Shown: positions 37,267-47,845 of the stretch, in pieces
Numbering within the stretch: the stretch's first letter is position 1
Layout of the letters: every line of letters starts with the position of its first letter
Origin: SZUA-36 sp963753105
GTDB lineage: Bacteria > Pseudomonadota > Gammaproteobacteria > Xanthomonadales > SZUA-36
Direction: 5' to 3'
Assembly (NCBI GenBank): GCA_963753105.1
Contig: CAVWBD010000001.1
Coordinates: 806,001-870,000 of the forward strand
DNA length: 64,000 nt
The notes under the pieces: generated by a model
Database searches by the model: none
Seen by the model: the letters and a program-made list of their open reading frames with translations, nothing else
What the model was told of the DNA's origin: nothing
Translations under genes and position numbers: made by a program

Positions 37267-38143
37267 ATGACCGAAACGATTAAGGCGGGTGTGATCGGCC
37301 TGGGTGCGATGGGTGCCCCGATGGCCCGGCATCTCGTGGAAGCCGGGTTCCTGAGCATGGTCTGGAACCGCAATACGGAAAAATCCGCGCAGTTTGCGGC
37401 CCGGTACCGGTGTCACCGCTGCCGGCTCGCCCGCACAACTGGCGGCTGGCTGCAATGTGATCCTGGTATGTGTCTCGGCCGATGCGGACCTGCTGGATGT
37501 CATCGCGCAGCTGTTGCCGGGGGTTACAACCCGGCAGTGTCGTGTGTGACCTCTCCACGGTGGCCCCGGCCACCGCCCGACAGGTTGCCGCGAGCCTGGC
37601 TGAGGCCGGCGCCGGCTTTGTCGATGCACCGGTGTCCGGTGGCGTGGAAGGCGCCAGGAAAGGCAGTTTGTCGGTCATGGCGGGAGGTGATTCCGCCAAT
37701 ATTTCGCAGATTATGCCAGTGCTGGAGACGTTTTCCGCGAAGCGTTACACACATGGGCCCGGTGGGCTCAGGACAGGCCACCAAGGCGGTCAACCAGGTG
37801 ATGGTTGCAGGAATTGCAGAGGCTACCTGTGAGGCGCTGGCGTTGGCCGAGAAACTAAATTTGCCTTCGCAGCGTCTATTATCAGTAGTCAGTGCAGGTG
37901 CTGCAGGCAGCTGGTTTCTGGATCATCGTGGCCAGAGTATGCTGGAAAACCAGTTCGATATCGGTTTCAAGCTGTCCCTGTTGCTCAAGGATTTGCTGAT
38001 TTGTCGGTCATTGGCACAGGATTTGAATATAGACTATACCGACAGTTGAAGCTGCCATCAGGGATTACAGCGCGTTGGTGGAACAGGGTCGAGGAGATCA
38101 TGATATTTCCGGGTTGATCCATTTGAAACGTGGCGCTGGCTGA
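37267..38143 (+). CDS. Beta-hydroxyacid dehydrogenase (3-hydroxyisobutyrate dehydrogenase-like), with four frameshifts
   Basis: The reconstructed protein of about 290 aa has VIGLGAMGAPMARHLVEAGF (Rossmann start), then TGVTAAGSPAQLAAGCNVIL, DLSTVAPATARQVA, FVDAPVSGGVEGARKGSL, GPVGSGQATKAVNQ with the catalytic lysine, and the end VEAAIRDYSALVEQGRGDHD. The breaks are near 37408, 37520, 37738 and 38045. The family reduces or oxidises small hydroxyacids with NAD(P)H, for example tartronate semialdehyde or 3-hydroxyisobutyrate; the substrate is not deducible. It starts 20 bases after glnK. Confidence 0.78.
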
Positions 38144-38167
38144 GAATACGGACAAGAATTAGGGAAC

Positions 38168-40371
38168 ATGGCAAAGGATCAATCATTTCTGTCAGCAGTA
38201 TTGACCGAACTGAACCGGCGTAAAGTACTGCGCACGGTCGGTGCGTATGCGGTGGGCGTATTCGTCGTGCTGCAGTTGATGGATGCGGCCGTTGAGCCCC
38301 TGCGCCTGCCCGACTGGTTACCAACGCTTGTCGTGCTGGTCCTTATACTTGGCTTCCCGTTGGTTTTTATCCTGGCCTGGCAGCTGGAAATCACCCCTGA
38401 CGGAATCAGAAAAACCAGAACTGCCGGTTTGCTGACCACCGTACAAAGTGGCTTGTTGTTCAGCCTGATGACGCTGGGCATGATCGGTCTTGGATACGGT
38501 TTTTACAGTTATTATTCCGGCGTATTCATCGCGACGGAGCCTGTTGCTGAGGTGGTATCTGTTGCCCCGGAGCGTGAATTTGTTGCGCCCGAGAATTCCA
38601 TCGCGGTATTGCCTTTCGCTGACCTGTCGGAAGATGGCAGCCAGGGTTATTTCTCCGATGGTATTGCCGAGGAAATCCTGAATGTGTTGGCCAAGATCAG
38701 AGGGTTTGCACGTCGCGGCCCGTACCTCGTCGTTTGCATTCCGTGAGCCGAACACGGATATCCGTGAAATCGGCCGCCTGCTGAATGTCAGCACCGTACT
38801 GGAAGGCAGCATCCGCAAGTCGGGTAACCGCATTCGCATGACCGCGCAGCTGATCAATGTCGAAGATGGCTACCACATCTGGTCAGAGTCCTTCGACCGT
38901 GAACTGGATGACGTGTTTGCCATCCAGGACGAAGTTGCCAGTGCGATTGGCAGCGCGCTGGTGGATTCCTTCTCCGGCCTGGAGCAGGCGCCGGCTTCAA
39001 GGACCAGTAACCTGGCTGCATTCGAGGCATTCAGGACCGGGCGTCTGCACTGGTGGCGCCGTTCACCGGACGAATTGCAAAAGGCCATCACCTTGTTTGC
39101 CAAGGCTCTGGAGCACGACCCCTTGTTTGCACCCGCCTATGCAGCCATGGCGGACTCATGGATGTTGCTGTCCCTGTACGGTGACCTGACCAGCATGAAA
39201 GCGACCGAACGCGCCATGCCGATGATCGAAAAGGCGTTGGCGATCGATCCGGAATCCGCCGAGGCCTTTGCCGCACTCGGCCTGGCACGTTGGCAGATCG
39301 GCCAGCGGGACGCGCAGAATCGGCGCTGCGCCAGGCGATCAAGCTGAATGAGGACTATATTCCGGCATACCTTTGGCTGGGTGGTCTTCTGGGTGAGCCT
39401 TGGCCGCTTACCGGAGCAGCGGCAGGTATTGCAGCAGGCCATGGCGATGGATCCCTTGAATGAACTGCTGGCAATTAATTATGCCGGCAACCTCGTCAGC
39501 CAGGGTGATTCCGCAGGCCGGCAAGACCCTGTTGCAGGACCTGGTCGCGCTGCGCCCGGACTCGGCGACATTGCTCAGGATCCTGTCCGGTTATGCGATC
39601 GGGAGTGGTGAACTGGTCGAGGGCTGGCGTTACGCCAGCCGGTCTTATGCACTGGAACCCGAGAGCCCCGTGGTCATTGAAAACCTGGCAGGTGCGTGGG
39701 AAAGAATGGGCGCGTATGAAGAGGCGGAGCGCCTGTTGCTGGAGGGCCTGGAGATAGCCGGTGACAATTACGGCTTGCAGAATAATTATTTCTTCCTGTT
39801 GTTGAAACGGGGCCGCCTGGAGAACGCTGAACAGTCTGATGCGTGAGCAGTACGGAGACTCTGTGAGTGAACTACCGGAGCAACTCCAGCAGTTCTACTA
39901 TTTTCAAAAGGGCATGATCCGGCTGGTCGCGGGTGACACCGTTTCGGCCAGGGATTGATCGAGCAGGCCATCTCTGACGATTCCGAACAGGCCCGGAGCG
40001 GCGAACAGATCATGTTCTTAACGATTTCATCCGCACTGCAGAGTGCCGCAGGCAACGCCGATTTGGCCGAGCAGAGACTGTCCAGCGCGGAGCGCGCCGT
40101 ACGCCGTGCACGTATCAATGGCGTGGATGATGCGAATATCAATTACACCGAATCCAGCATCCAGGCGTTAAGGGGTAATGCGCAGCTTGCCTTGGAGAAA
40201 TTACAGATCGCCTACGACAGGGGCTTCCGCGAGGCCTGGCTGCTGGATATTGATGCACGTCTGGATTCGTTACGACAGGAGCCCCGTTTCGTGGCGATCA
40301 AGGAGCAGATCGAACAGGATATCGTACAGGCACGAATCCAGGTGGAATCACTGGTCGTTGCAGCCTTGTAA
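38168..40371 (+). CDS. Membrane-anchored TolB-like/TPR protein, with about six frameshifts
   Basis: The N-terminus (LTELNRRKVLRTVGAYAVGV) has two to three membrane segments. Next comes a TolB-N-like module, NSIAVLPFADLSEDGSQGYF with DGIAEEILNVLAKI. After a break near 38705 it reads VAARTSSFAFR, NVSTVLEGSIRKSGNRIRMT and WSESFDRELDDVFAIQDEVA, followed by TPR repeats to 40371. Further breaks lie near 39313, 39405, 39515, 39832 and 39953. This architecture is common in adenylate-cyclase-like and CadC-like sensor proteins, but no output domain is seen here. Function is unknown. Six indels could mean true decay rather than only base errors. Confidence 0.65.
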
Positions 40372-40382
40372 GCCGCCCCGCC

Positions 40383-42464
40383 TCACACCCCGGCAAAACG
40401 CGCAGTATCACCCAGCCAGCGGCGAATCAGTTTGTCGGCTTGCCCGGGGTGCTGTTGCAACAGTGCGCCCGGCTGCAGCCGGAACCCGTTTCAGCAGTTC
40501 TGCATCCCGCGCCAGGTCCGCCACGCGAAAGGCCAGCATACCGGTCTGCCGGGTGCCCAGCACCTCACCCGGTCCGCGCAATTCCAGGTCCTTTTCTGCA
40601 ATCAGGAAGCCATCGCTGGTTTGCCGCATGATTTCCATGCGCTGACGGGCAAGATCACCCAGGGGTGGGTTGTACATCAGCACACAAGCGGATTTACCGG
40701 TGCCACGCCCAACCCGGCCACGCAACTGGTGCAGTTGCGCCAGGCCAAGACGCTCGGCGTTCTCGATGATCATCAAGGTGGCATTCGGCACATCGACACC
40801 GACTTCGATCACGGTGGTGGCAACCAGCAAGTGGGTCGAACCACTCTTGAATTCATCCATGATCCGCTGCTTTTCAGCCGGTTTCAGCCGTCCGTGGATC
40901 AGGCCGATATTGAGCCCGCGTAACTCATTGCGAAGTTGGGTGGCCACCTCTTCAGCTGCCTGTGCGGTAATCAGGTCGGATTCTTCGATCAGCGTGCACA
41001 CCCAGTAAGCCTGTTGCCCGTCTGCGCACGCGCCAGCCACACGGGAAATGACCTCCCCACGCCGCTGGTTGGAGATCACCACGGTTTGCACCGGCTGCCT
41101 GCCTGGTGGCAATTCATCGATCACCGAGACATCCATGCCGGCGTATGCGGTCATCGCCAGCGTGCGGGGAATGGGTGTGGCCGTCATGATCAGCTGGTGG
41201 GCCTGGGTATTGCCTGTGCGGCCCTTGTCCAGCAGGTCCATGCGCTGGTCGACACCAAAACGGTGTTGTTCATCAACGATGACCAGGCCCAGCCGCTTGA
41301 ACTCGACGCCTTTTTGCATCAGCGCGTGGGTACCGATGACAATGGGTGCACCGCCGCTTATCCGCTCCAGTGCATCAATGCGTTTTTTGCCCGTCACCTT
41401 GCCACTGAGCCAGACCGGTTCGATCCCCAGCGGCGCCAGCCATTCGCTGAATGTCCGAAAGTGCTGTTCGGCGAGCAATTCCGTCGGCGCCGTGATCGCG
41501 GTCTGGTAGCCATTATCCGTGGCTCTCAATGCCGCCATTGCTGCCATCACGGTCTTGCCGGAACCGACATCACCGTGCACCAGGCGCAACATGGGCTTGT
41601 CGTTTTCGAGATCCTTGTGAATTTCTCTTGCGACCCGCTTTTGTGCGCCGGTCAATACAAATGGCAAACCCTCCATGAATGCAGGTTCTGCCACTGAGCC
41701 CGGTGGCATCGACGGGGCTGAAAATGTGCGTTGCAGACGACGCAGTTTCTGCATGCCGAGGTTGTGGGCCAGCAGTTCTTCAAGGGCCAGGCGTTTTTGC
41801 GCAGGGTGGTCGCGCAGGGCGAGTGCGGCCACGTCGGCGTCCGGTGGCGGGCGGTGGATGAAGCTCAGCGTCGGGGCCAGTGGCTGCAGTTTCAATTGGT
41901 CCAGCAGCTTGTCGGGTAAAAGTTCTTCCAGTTCCAGCGCACCGCGTTGCAGCAATGCCAGGGCCTGGTCCGTCATCTTGATCCACTGCTTCTGTCCCAG
42001 CCCCTCGGCGCTCGGGTAAACGGGTGTCAGGCGGTCCGCGAGTGGTTCGGGTATTCACCAGCGAGACGTTTGTAGGACGGGTGGATCATTTCGAGCCCCT
42101 GGAACCCGGCCCGGACTTCGCCGAAGCAGCGCAGACGCGTACCCTTGGCCAACTGTTGTTGCTGGTAGTAACGGAAGTGAAAGAAACGCAAGGTAATACG
42201 CCCGGTGCCATCGAATAGCACCACTACCAGCATGGGCCGCCGTGCGCGCACCACGGCAGAGTGTTCGACCCTGCCCTCCAGCAGGACACGCTGACCGGGC
42301 CTGGCACTGCCTATCGGGTGAACACGGGTGCGGTCCTCGTAACGGATTGGCAGGTGGAATAACAGGTCCGTGACCTGGCTGATTCCGAGCGCGCCGAGCT
42401 TTTCAGCGAGCTTGGGGCCGACACCCTGCAGGTCTGTTAGCGCCGGGTGGGGCTTGGATGACAC
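40383..42464 (-). CDS. recG: ATP-dependent DNA helicase RecG, with two frameshifts
   Basis: The first frame (42464 to about 42050) gives LTDLQGVGPKLAEKLGALGI and the wedge domain. After a missing G near 42050 the rest reads LADRLTPVYPSAEG and the helicase motifs HGDVGSGKTVMAA (Walker A), VIVDEQHRFGVDQR (DEQH), MTATPIPRTLAMT and HQLRGRVGRG. A second indel near 40490 restores the end ARALLQQHPGQADKLIRRWL to TGA 40385-40383. RecG remodels stalled forks and Holliday junctions. It closes the gmk-rpoZ-spoT-ridA-recG run. Confidence 0.92.
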
Positions 42465-42499
42465 GGTCGGGTATCAGCTACAGGTGGTTCAGGCGTGGC

Positions 42500-42883
42500 T
42501 CAATGCCCTGCCAGGATGGCGTCCATCTCGACATGAGCCCCCTTGGGCAGGGCGGCAACGCCAATAGCGGCACGCGCCGGGTAGGGTGCGCTGAAATACT
42601 GTTCCATGATGCTATTGACCTGCGGGAAATCACCCATGTCGACCAGGTATATGGTCAGCTTGAGGATGTCATCCAGCGATCCTCCGGCTGCTGTGCAGAC
42701 GGCAGAAAGATTTTCAAACACCTGCCGGATTTGCGCCTCGATGCCGCCTTCCACCATTTCCATGGTTTCAGGCACGAGTGGAATCTGGCCGGAAATGAAA
42801 ACCAGGCCCTGGTGGCTGACGGCCTGCGAATAGGTGCCAATGGCCTTGGGGGCCTTCTCGGTATGGATAATATTCTTGCTCAT
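42500..42883 (-). CDS. ridA: RidA family reactive intermediate deaminase
   Basis: This 127-aa protein starts at ATG 42883 (MSKNIIHTEKAPKAIGTYSQ) and has GLVFISGQIPLVPETMEMVE, ENLSAVCTAAGGSLDDILK and YPARAAIGVAALPKGAHVEM; the arginine in PARAAIG is the family's substrate-binding residue. RidA hydrolyses enamine/imine intermediates released by PLP enzymes such as threonine dehydratase. It sits between spoT and recG. Confidence 0.93.
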   Translation of the reverse strand: MSKNIIHTEKAPKAIGTYSQAVSHQGLVFISGQIPLVPETMEMVEGGIEAQIRQVFENLSAVCTAAGGSLDDILKLTIYLVDMGDFPQVNSIMEQYFSAPYPARAAIGVAALPKGAHVEMDAILAGH

Positions 42884-42983
42884 GGTCTGTGCTCCAAGTG
42901 TGCTGTCCCGCAACTAGCTACTCTTTCAGTGTTCCGTATACCCGCAAGGCCAGGGTGCCGTCCACAGGGTTCTGGCCAAGGCG

Positions 42984-45116
42984 CTATGCTTTGATCCGGC
43001 TGACACGTGTTACGTTGCTGTTACGCCGCAGACGTCGCATGACACGCGCCATGTGGTCCCGGTCCTTGACACTGATGGTAAATAACAGGGTCGCAGTTTC
43101 AGGGTTGGCATCCGGTTGCTCGATTCTTTCGATGTTGCTGCCGACCTCCCCGATGCTGGCGGAGATGTTGGCAAGTACACCCGGTACATTCTTGGCCAGG
43201 ATGTGCAGGCTCACTTCGAACATACCACGCAGGATGGGCGCCCAGATGACATCGATACAGTGATCCAGGCTTTTGCGCAGCTCACGGACATTACGGCAAT
43301 TCACGCGGTGAACCACGATGCCCTTGCCGGCCGACAAGAAGCCCATGATGGTGTCACCGGGTACCGGGCGGCAGCAGGCGGCAAAGGTTACTGCGCTGCC
43401 CTCCGAGCCGGCAATTGCCAGGGCTTCAGTCTGGTCCGCGGGTGTGCGGGTGCTGACTTCCGGTGCCAACTTGGAAGCCACGACGTTGGCCAGCAGGTTG
43501 CCGAGCGCCAATTCTTTCAATAGATCTTCCTGGCGTGCAAATCTGTTGGCCTTCAGGTACTGGTCCATGCGCTTGACAGGCACGGCGTCGATATCGGAGC
43601 CACGCTTGTTCAATGCGGTATCCAGCAGGCGCAGGCCCAGGGCCACGGTGTCGGCCTGCTCGAGACTCTTGATGTAGTGACGAATGGAGGTTCGTGCCCG
43701 AGCCGTTGAGACAAACTCGAGCCATTCGGGGATCGGGTGTGCAGCCTTGCGAGTAACTACCCTGACGGTCTGGCCGTTGTTCAGCCGGGTCGAGAACGGG
43801 ACTTCCACTTTGTCCACCATGATGCGCGCGGCATGGTTGCCCACATCGGTGTGGATGGCATAGGCAAAGTCCAGCGCGGTTGCATTGCTGCGCATATCGA
43901 TGATCTTGCCTTTGGGGGTGAAGACAAAAATCTGGTCTGGAAACAGGTCCGATTTTGCCCCGTCGAGGAATTCCATCGAGTCCGTGGAGTGGCGCTGCAC
44001 TTCGACCAGTTGCATCAGCCATTCACGGGCTCGCACCTGGGCGGATCCGGAGGTCGTTTCGCCACTCTTGTACTGCCAGTGGGCCGCGGCGCCCTTTTCT
44101 GCCAACACATCCATTTCCCGGGTGCGGATCTGGATTTCAACCGGCAGGTTGAAGGGGCTGTGCAATACCGTGTGCAGGGATTGGTAACCATTGGACTTGG
44201 GCAGGGCAATGTGATCCTTGAAGCGTCCAGGCCGGGGCCGGTAAAGACTGTGAATTGCGCCAAGCGCCAGGTAGCAATGGGGTTCCGAGTGCGTAATGAT
44301 GCGGAAACCGTAAACGTCGTTGACCTCCGAAAACGACAGGTCCTTGGCGTGCATTTTCCGGTATATGCTGTACGGGGTTTTTTCCCTGCCCTTGATGTCG
44401 CAGGGAATCCCCGCTTCGTTCATCTTCTTTTTCAGCGCCTTGTGGATGTCTGCGATGATCTCGCTACGGTCACCCGTAACCGTCCTGATGTGTTCAGCGA
44501 TGGTGCGGTGACGCCAGGGAAACAGGTTGGCAAAACCGAGGTCCTGCAGTTCCGACTTGATGCTGTTCATACCCAGCCGGTCGGCGATGGGGGCGTAGAT
44601 ATCCAGTGTTTCGCGGGCGATCCTGCGGCGCGATTTGTGGTTCATCGAGCCCAGCGTGCGCATGTTGTGCATGCGATCAGCAAGCTTGATGAAAATAACC
44701 CTGAGGTCGCGTGACATGGCCAGCATCAGCTTGCGGAAGCTCTCAGCATCCGCTTCGTGGCGGGTGCGGAACTTCATCTTGTCCAGCTTGGTCACCCCGT
44801 CCACCAGGTCCGCGATCTCTTCGCCAAAGCGGGACTCGATTTCCTCGTGTGTCAGCGGGGTGTCTTCGATGGTGTCGTGCAGGATGGCGGCGGCCACGCT
44901 GCTGAAGTCCATGCGCATATTTGCCAGGATGCGCGCAACCGCAACCGGGTGAAGTATATAAGGCTCACCGGTCTTGCGGACCTGGCCATCGTGTGCGGTT
45001 GCGCCGGTCTCGAATGCGCGGAGTACAATGGCGACCTTTTCCGGTTCCAGGTAGGTGTTGAGAAGGTCTCTCAACTCAAGAACCGGCTCCGGTAAGGTCA
45101 TCGGGGTCGCCAGCAT
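42984..45116 (-). CDS. spoT: Bifunctional (p)ppGpp synthetase/hydrolase SpoT
   Basis: This 710-aa intact protein has an HD hydrolase domain (HPVAVARILANMRMDFSSVA with ILHDTIEDT), a synthetase domain (KTPYSIYRKMHAKDLSFSEV, YGFRIITHS), a TGS domain (FTPKGKIIDMRSNATALDFA) and a C-terminal ACT domain (FEVSLHILAKNVPGVLANIS). SpoT sets levels of the alarmone ppGpp in response to starvation. It lies between rpoZ and ridA, as expected. An alternative start is the internal ATG five codons downstream. Confidence 0.95.
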   Translation of the reverse strand: MLATPMTLPEPVLELRDLLNTYLEPEKVAIVLRAFETGATAHDGQVRKTGEPYILHPVAVARILANMRMDFSSVAAAILHDTIEDTPLTHEEIESRFGEEIADLVDGVTKLDKMKFRTRHEADAESFRKLMLAMSRDLRVIFIKLADRMHNMRTLGSMNHKSRRRIARETLDIYAPIADRLGMNSIKSELQDLGFANLFPWRHRTIAEHIRTVTGDRSEIIADIHKALKKKMNEAGIPCDIKGREKTPYSIYRKMHAKDLSFSEVNDVYGFRIITHSEPHCYLALGAIHSLYRPRPGRFKDHIALPKSNGYQSLHTVLHSPFNLPVEIQIRTREMDVLAEKGAAAHWQYKSGETTSGSAQVRAREWLMQLVEVQRHSTDSMEFLDGAKSDLFPDQIFVFTPKGKIIDMRSNATALDFAYAIHTDVGNHAARIMVDKVEVPFSTRLNNGQTVRVVTRKAAHPIPEWLEFVSTARARTSIRHYIKSLEQADTVALGLRLLDTALNKRGSDIDAVPVKRMDQYLKANRFARQEDLLKELALGNLLANVVASKLAPEVSTRTPADQTEALAIAGSEGSAVTFAACCRPVPGDTIMGFLSAGKGIVVHRVNCRNVRELRKSLDHCIDVIWAPILRGMFEVSLHILAKNVPGVLANISASIGEVGSNIERIEQPDANPETATLLFTISVKDRDHMARVMRRLRRNSNVTRVSRIKA

Positions 45117-45201
45117 GGTCAGCGCCTGATGATGCTCAGTGCGTCTTGTCCTGCAACAATGTGGCTGACGTCGATGGGTATCCGCATGGTGTTAACAGGC
45201 T

Positions 45202-45465
45202 CTATGGCTTGAGGTCTTCCTCCTCTGGTTGCATGTCGAAAACCTCGGCTGCTTCGATCTCGGCCTGCAATACATCAACACGTTCCGAGTCGATCAGACC
45301 GTCAGCGATTTCGCGCAGGGCGATTACGGTCGGCTTATCGTTCTCTTCTTCAACCAGCGGTTCAGAGCCATGCCCGATCTGGCGGGCGCGCTTGGTTGCA
45401 GTCAAAACCAGCTCGAAGCGGTTTTGAATGTTCTCCAGGCAGTCTTCTACGGTAATACGTGCCAT
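45202..45465 (-). CDS. rpoZ: DNA-directed RNA polymerase omega subunit
   Basis: This 87-aa protein, MARITVEDCLENIQNRFELV with LTATKRARQIGHG and VIALREIADGLI, is the omega subunit that helps beta-prime folding and forms part of the ppGpp site of RNA polymerase. It follows gmk and precedes spoT on the same strand, the usual order. Confidence 0.96.
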   Translation of the reverse strand: MARITVEDCLENIQNRFELVLTATKRARQIGHGSEPLVEEENDKPTVIALREIADGLIDSERVDVLQAEIEAAEVFDMQPEEEDLKP

Positions 45466-45502
45466 CTTTAATCCTGTAAGTTGTTAGGCGGAACCGCTTA
45501 TT

Positions 45503-46138
45503 TTAGCGTCTTCCGAGCTGCTGTGCCAGATGCCGTGAATCGTTGTTCACCGGATGCGGCCGTTGTTGACGGTGATCATTGATGATCTCGAGCAGTTCTT
45601 CAAGTGCGGTGTCAAAATCATCGTTGATCACCACGTGGTCAAACTCGGCCCAGTGAGAGATCTCGGCCTGTGCATCCCGCATCCTGCGCTCAATGACGCT
45701 GGCGCTGTCCTGTGCGCGCCGGGTCAGTCTCTCACGCAGGGTTTCCAGCGATGGCGGGATCACAAAAATCGAGCAGCAGTCCGGAAATTTCTCATCGACC
45801 TGGCGCGCCCCTTGCCAGTCGATATCGAGCAGGACGTCACGGTCCTGATCGAGTTGCGTCATGATTGCCTTGTGGCTGGTCCCGTACAGGTGATCGAATA
45901 CCCTGGCATGTTCCACGAACTCGCCATTTTCAATCATCTTTTCATATTCGGATACCGAGACAAAGTGGTAATGCTGACCGTCCTTTTCCCCCGGCCTGGC
46001 CGGGCGCGTGGTATGGGAGACAGACAGGGCAAGGCGCGGGTCGAGTTTCAGCAAGGCCCTGACCAGGCTGGTTTTGCCGCCCCCCGACGGGGCCGCAACG
46101 ATATACAGTTTGCCCTGCCGGCCAGGTTTACTCGACAT
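45503..46138 (-). CDS. gmk: Guanylate kinase
   Basis: This 211-aa protein has the P-loop VAAPSGGGKTSLVRALL, SVSHTTRPARPGEKDGQHYH and the lid region RRAQDSASVIERRMRDAQ. It phosphorylates GMP to GDP, required for GTP and ppGpp pools, and is followed by rpoZ and spoT. Its start overlaps the end of the yicC gene by 11 bases. Confidence 0.95.
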   Translation of the reverse strand: MSSKPGRQGKLYIVAAPSGGGKTSLVRALLKLDPRLALSVSHTTRPARPGEKDGQHYHFVSVSEYEKMIENGEFVEHARVFDHLYGTSHKAIMTQLDQDRDVLLDIDWQGARQVDEKFPDCCSIFVIPPSLETLRERLTRRAQDSASVIERRMRDAQAEISHWAEFDHVVINDDFDTALEELLEIINDHRQQRPHPVNNDSRHLAQQLGRR

Positions 46139-46997
46139 TCTGCACCTGCTCGCGCATTTGCTCGATGAACACCTTCAAATCAACAGCGGCTTGCGTGGTC
46201 CGCTGGTCAACCGACTTTGAGCTCAGGGTATTGGATTCGCGGTTGAATTCCTGCATCAGGAAGTCCAGTCTCCGTCCGACGGGCTCGGATAAATCCAGCA
46301 CGCGGTAGACTTCCCCGACATGGGCATCCAGCCTGTCGAGCTCTTCGTCGACATCGATTTTCTGGGCCAGGATCGCAACTTCCTGTTCAACCCGGCCGGG
46401 GTCCAATGGTAAGGGAAGGCCATCGATTCGTTCCAACAGGCGCTGTTTCAGGGCGGTGCGTATCTCCGGTAACCATGACCTGATTTGACCGGTCAGCTCT
46501 GCAACACCTTCCAGACGTTCCCGGATGGCCTTGGCCATTTGCTCGCCTTCACGTGCGCGGCCGTCCTGTAAGTCCTGCGCCGCCTCAATCAGCAATTCCA
46601 TTGCCGCGGCCTGTAAAGGGGCCGGGTCCGGGCGTTTTTCTTCGATCAGTCCCGGCCACTTGAGCAAATGGCCGAGGTCCGGTTGTTCCCCGCTGCCCGC
46701 CAGTTGCGAAAGTTCACCATGTACACCGAGCAGTTCCCGGGCCAGCGGCTGGTTCAACTCCAGTGCGCTGCCCCCCGCAGCGGTCGCCGGGAAGAACCGC
46801 AGCGTGGCTTCGATCTTGCCACGGCTCAGGTACTCACCCAGGCTTTTTCGGATGTCGGCCTCCAGCGGCCGGAATTCCTCCGGCAGGCGCAGTCCGAAAT
46901 CCAGGTATCGGTGATTCACCGAGCGCATTTCCCAGCTCAGGCGGCCGAATTCATACTGGCGTTCTACCCGGGCAAAACCGGTCATACTCCGAATCAT
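46128..46997 (-). CDS. yicC: YicC family endoribonuclease
   Basis: This 289-aa protein starts at ATG 46997 (MIRSMTGFARVERQYEFGRL) and has WEMRSVNHRYLDFGLRLPEE and the C-terminal GRRLDFLMQEFNRESNTLSS with KSVDQRTTQAAVDLKVFIEQ, all hallmarks of YicC. The family includes a ribonuclease that acts on small RNAs in E. coli. It is divergent from rph and coupled to gmk. Confidence 0.92.
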   Translation of the reverse strand: MIRSMTGFARVERQYEFGRLSWEMRSVNHRYLDFGLRLPEEFRPLEADIRKSLGEYLSRGKIEATLRFFPATAAGGSALELNQPLARELLGVHGELSQLAGSGEQPDLGHLLKWPGLIEEKRPDPAPLQAAAMELLIEAAQDLQDGRAREGEQMAKAIRERLEGVAELTGQIRSWLPEIRTALKQRLLERIDGLPLPLDPGRVEQEVAILAQKIDVDEELDRLDAHVGEVYRVLDLSEPVGRRLDFLMQEFNRESNTLSSKSVDQRTTQAAVDLKVFIEQMREQVQNVE

Positions 46998-47111
46998 TGC
47001 TTTTTCCACGTGTGAGGCAGTGGCACAATGTTAACGGATAGGCTCCTGGACTAAAATGGGAGCCAGGCAATTCACCCCGCTTTTTTGCAAACGGACATAC
47101 AGGACCCACCT

Positions 47112-47828
47112 ATGAGACCCAGTGGCAGACGAATCGATGAACTACGCCCGATAAGAATCGAGCGCAACTATACGCCTTACGCCGAGGGTTCAGTATTGAT
47201 CGCCTGCGGCAATACCCACGTTCTGTGCAACGCATCGGTGGAAAACCGTGTACCCAATTTTCTACGTGGCAGCAATGAAGGCTGGGTTACCGCGGAGTAC
47301 GGCATGCTACCCCGGGCTACCGATTCCAGAATGCGCCGCGAGTCGTCGCTGGGCAAGCAGGGCGGACGCACGATGGAAATCCAGCGCCTGATTGGCCGCT
47401 CCCTGCGTGCGGTCGTGGACCGGGGTGCTTTGGGTGAACATACCATTACGCTGGATTGCGATGTTCTGCAGGCGGACGGTGGTACACGCACGGCAGCCAT
47501 TACCGGCGCCTACGTAGCCCTGGCTGATGCTTGCCAGTGGTTGCTGGACAAGCGCAGGATCAGCAAGAATCCGATCCACGGCCAGGTGGCGGCCGTCTCG
47601 GTGGGCATATACAAAAGCACAGCAGTACTCGATCTTGATTACGCAGAGGATTCCAACGCCGAGACCGATATGAACGTGGTCATGAATGATGGTGGTGCGT
47701 TCATCGAGTTGCAGGGCACGGCCGAGGGCCACGCTTTCCGGAGAGATGAACTGGACAGCCTGTTATCGTTGGCGGACACCGGTATCCAGTCGCTGCTGGA
47801 GATGCAGCGCGAGGCACTGGCCGGTTAA
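47112..47828 (+). CDS. rph: Ribonuclease PH
   Basis: This 238-aa protein starts at ATG 47112 (MRPSGRRIDELRPIRIERNY). It has VTAEYGMLPRATDSRMRRE, IQRLIGRSLRAVVD, TLDCDVLQADGGTRTAAITG and YAEDSNAETDMNVVM. RNase PH trims the 3' ends of tRNA precursors phosphorolytically. The E. coli K-12 rph is famously frameshifted, but here the gene is complete. It precedes rdgB, as in other gammaproteobacteria. Confidence 0.95.
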   Translation: MRPSGRRIDELRPIRIERNYTPYAEGSVLIACGNTHVLCNASVENRVPNFLRGSNEGWVTAEYGMLPRATDSRMRRESSLGKQGGRTMEIQRLIGRSLRAVVDRGALGEHTITLDCDVLQADGGTRTAAITGAYVALADACQWLLDKRRISKNPIHGQVAAVSVGIYKSTAVLDLDYAEDSNAETDMNVVMNDGGAFIELQGTAEGHAFRRDELDSLLSLADTGIQSLLEMQREALAG

Positions 47829-47845
47829 TCCGGGTCCTTATCCTC

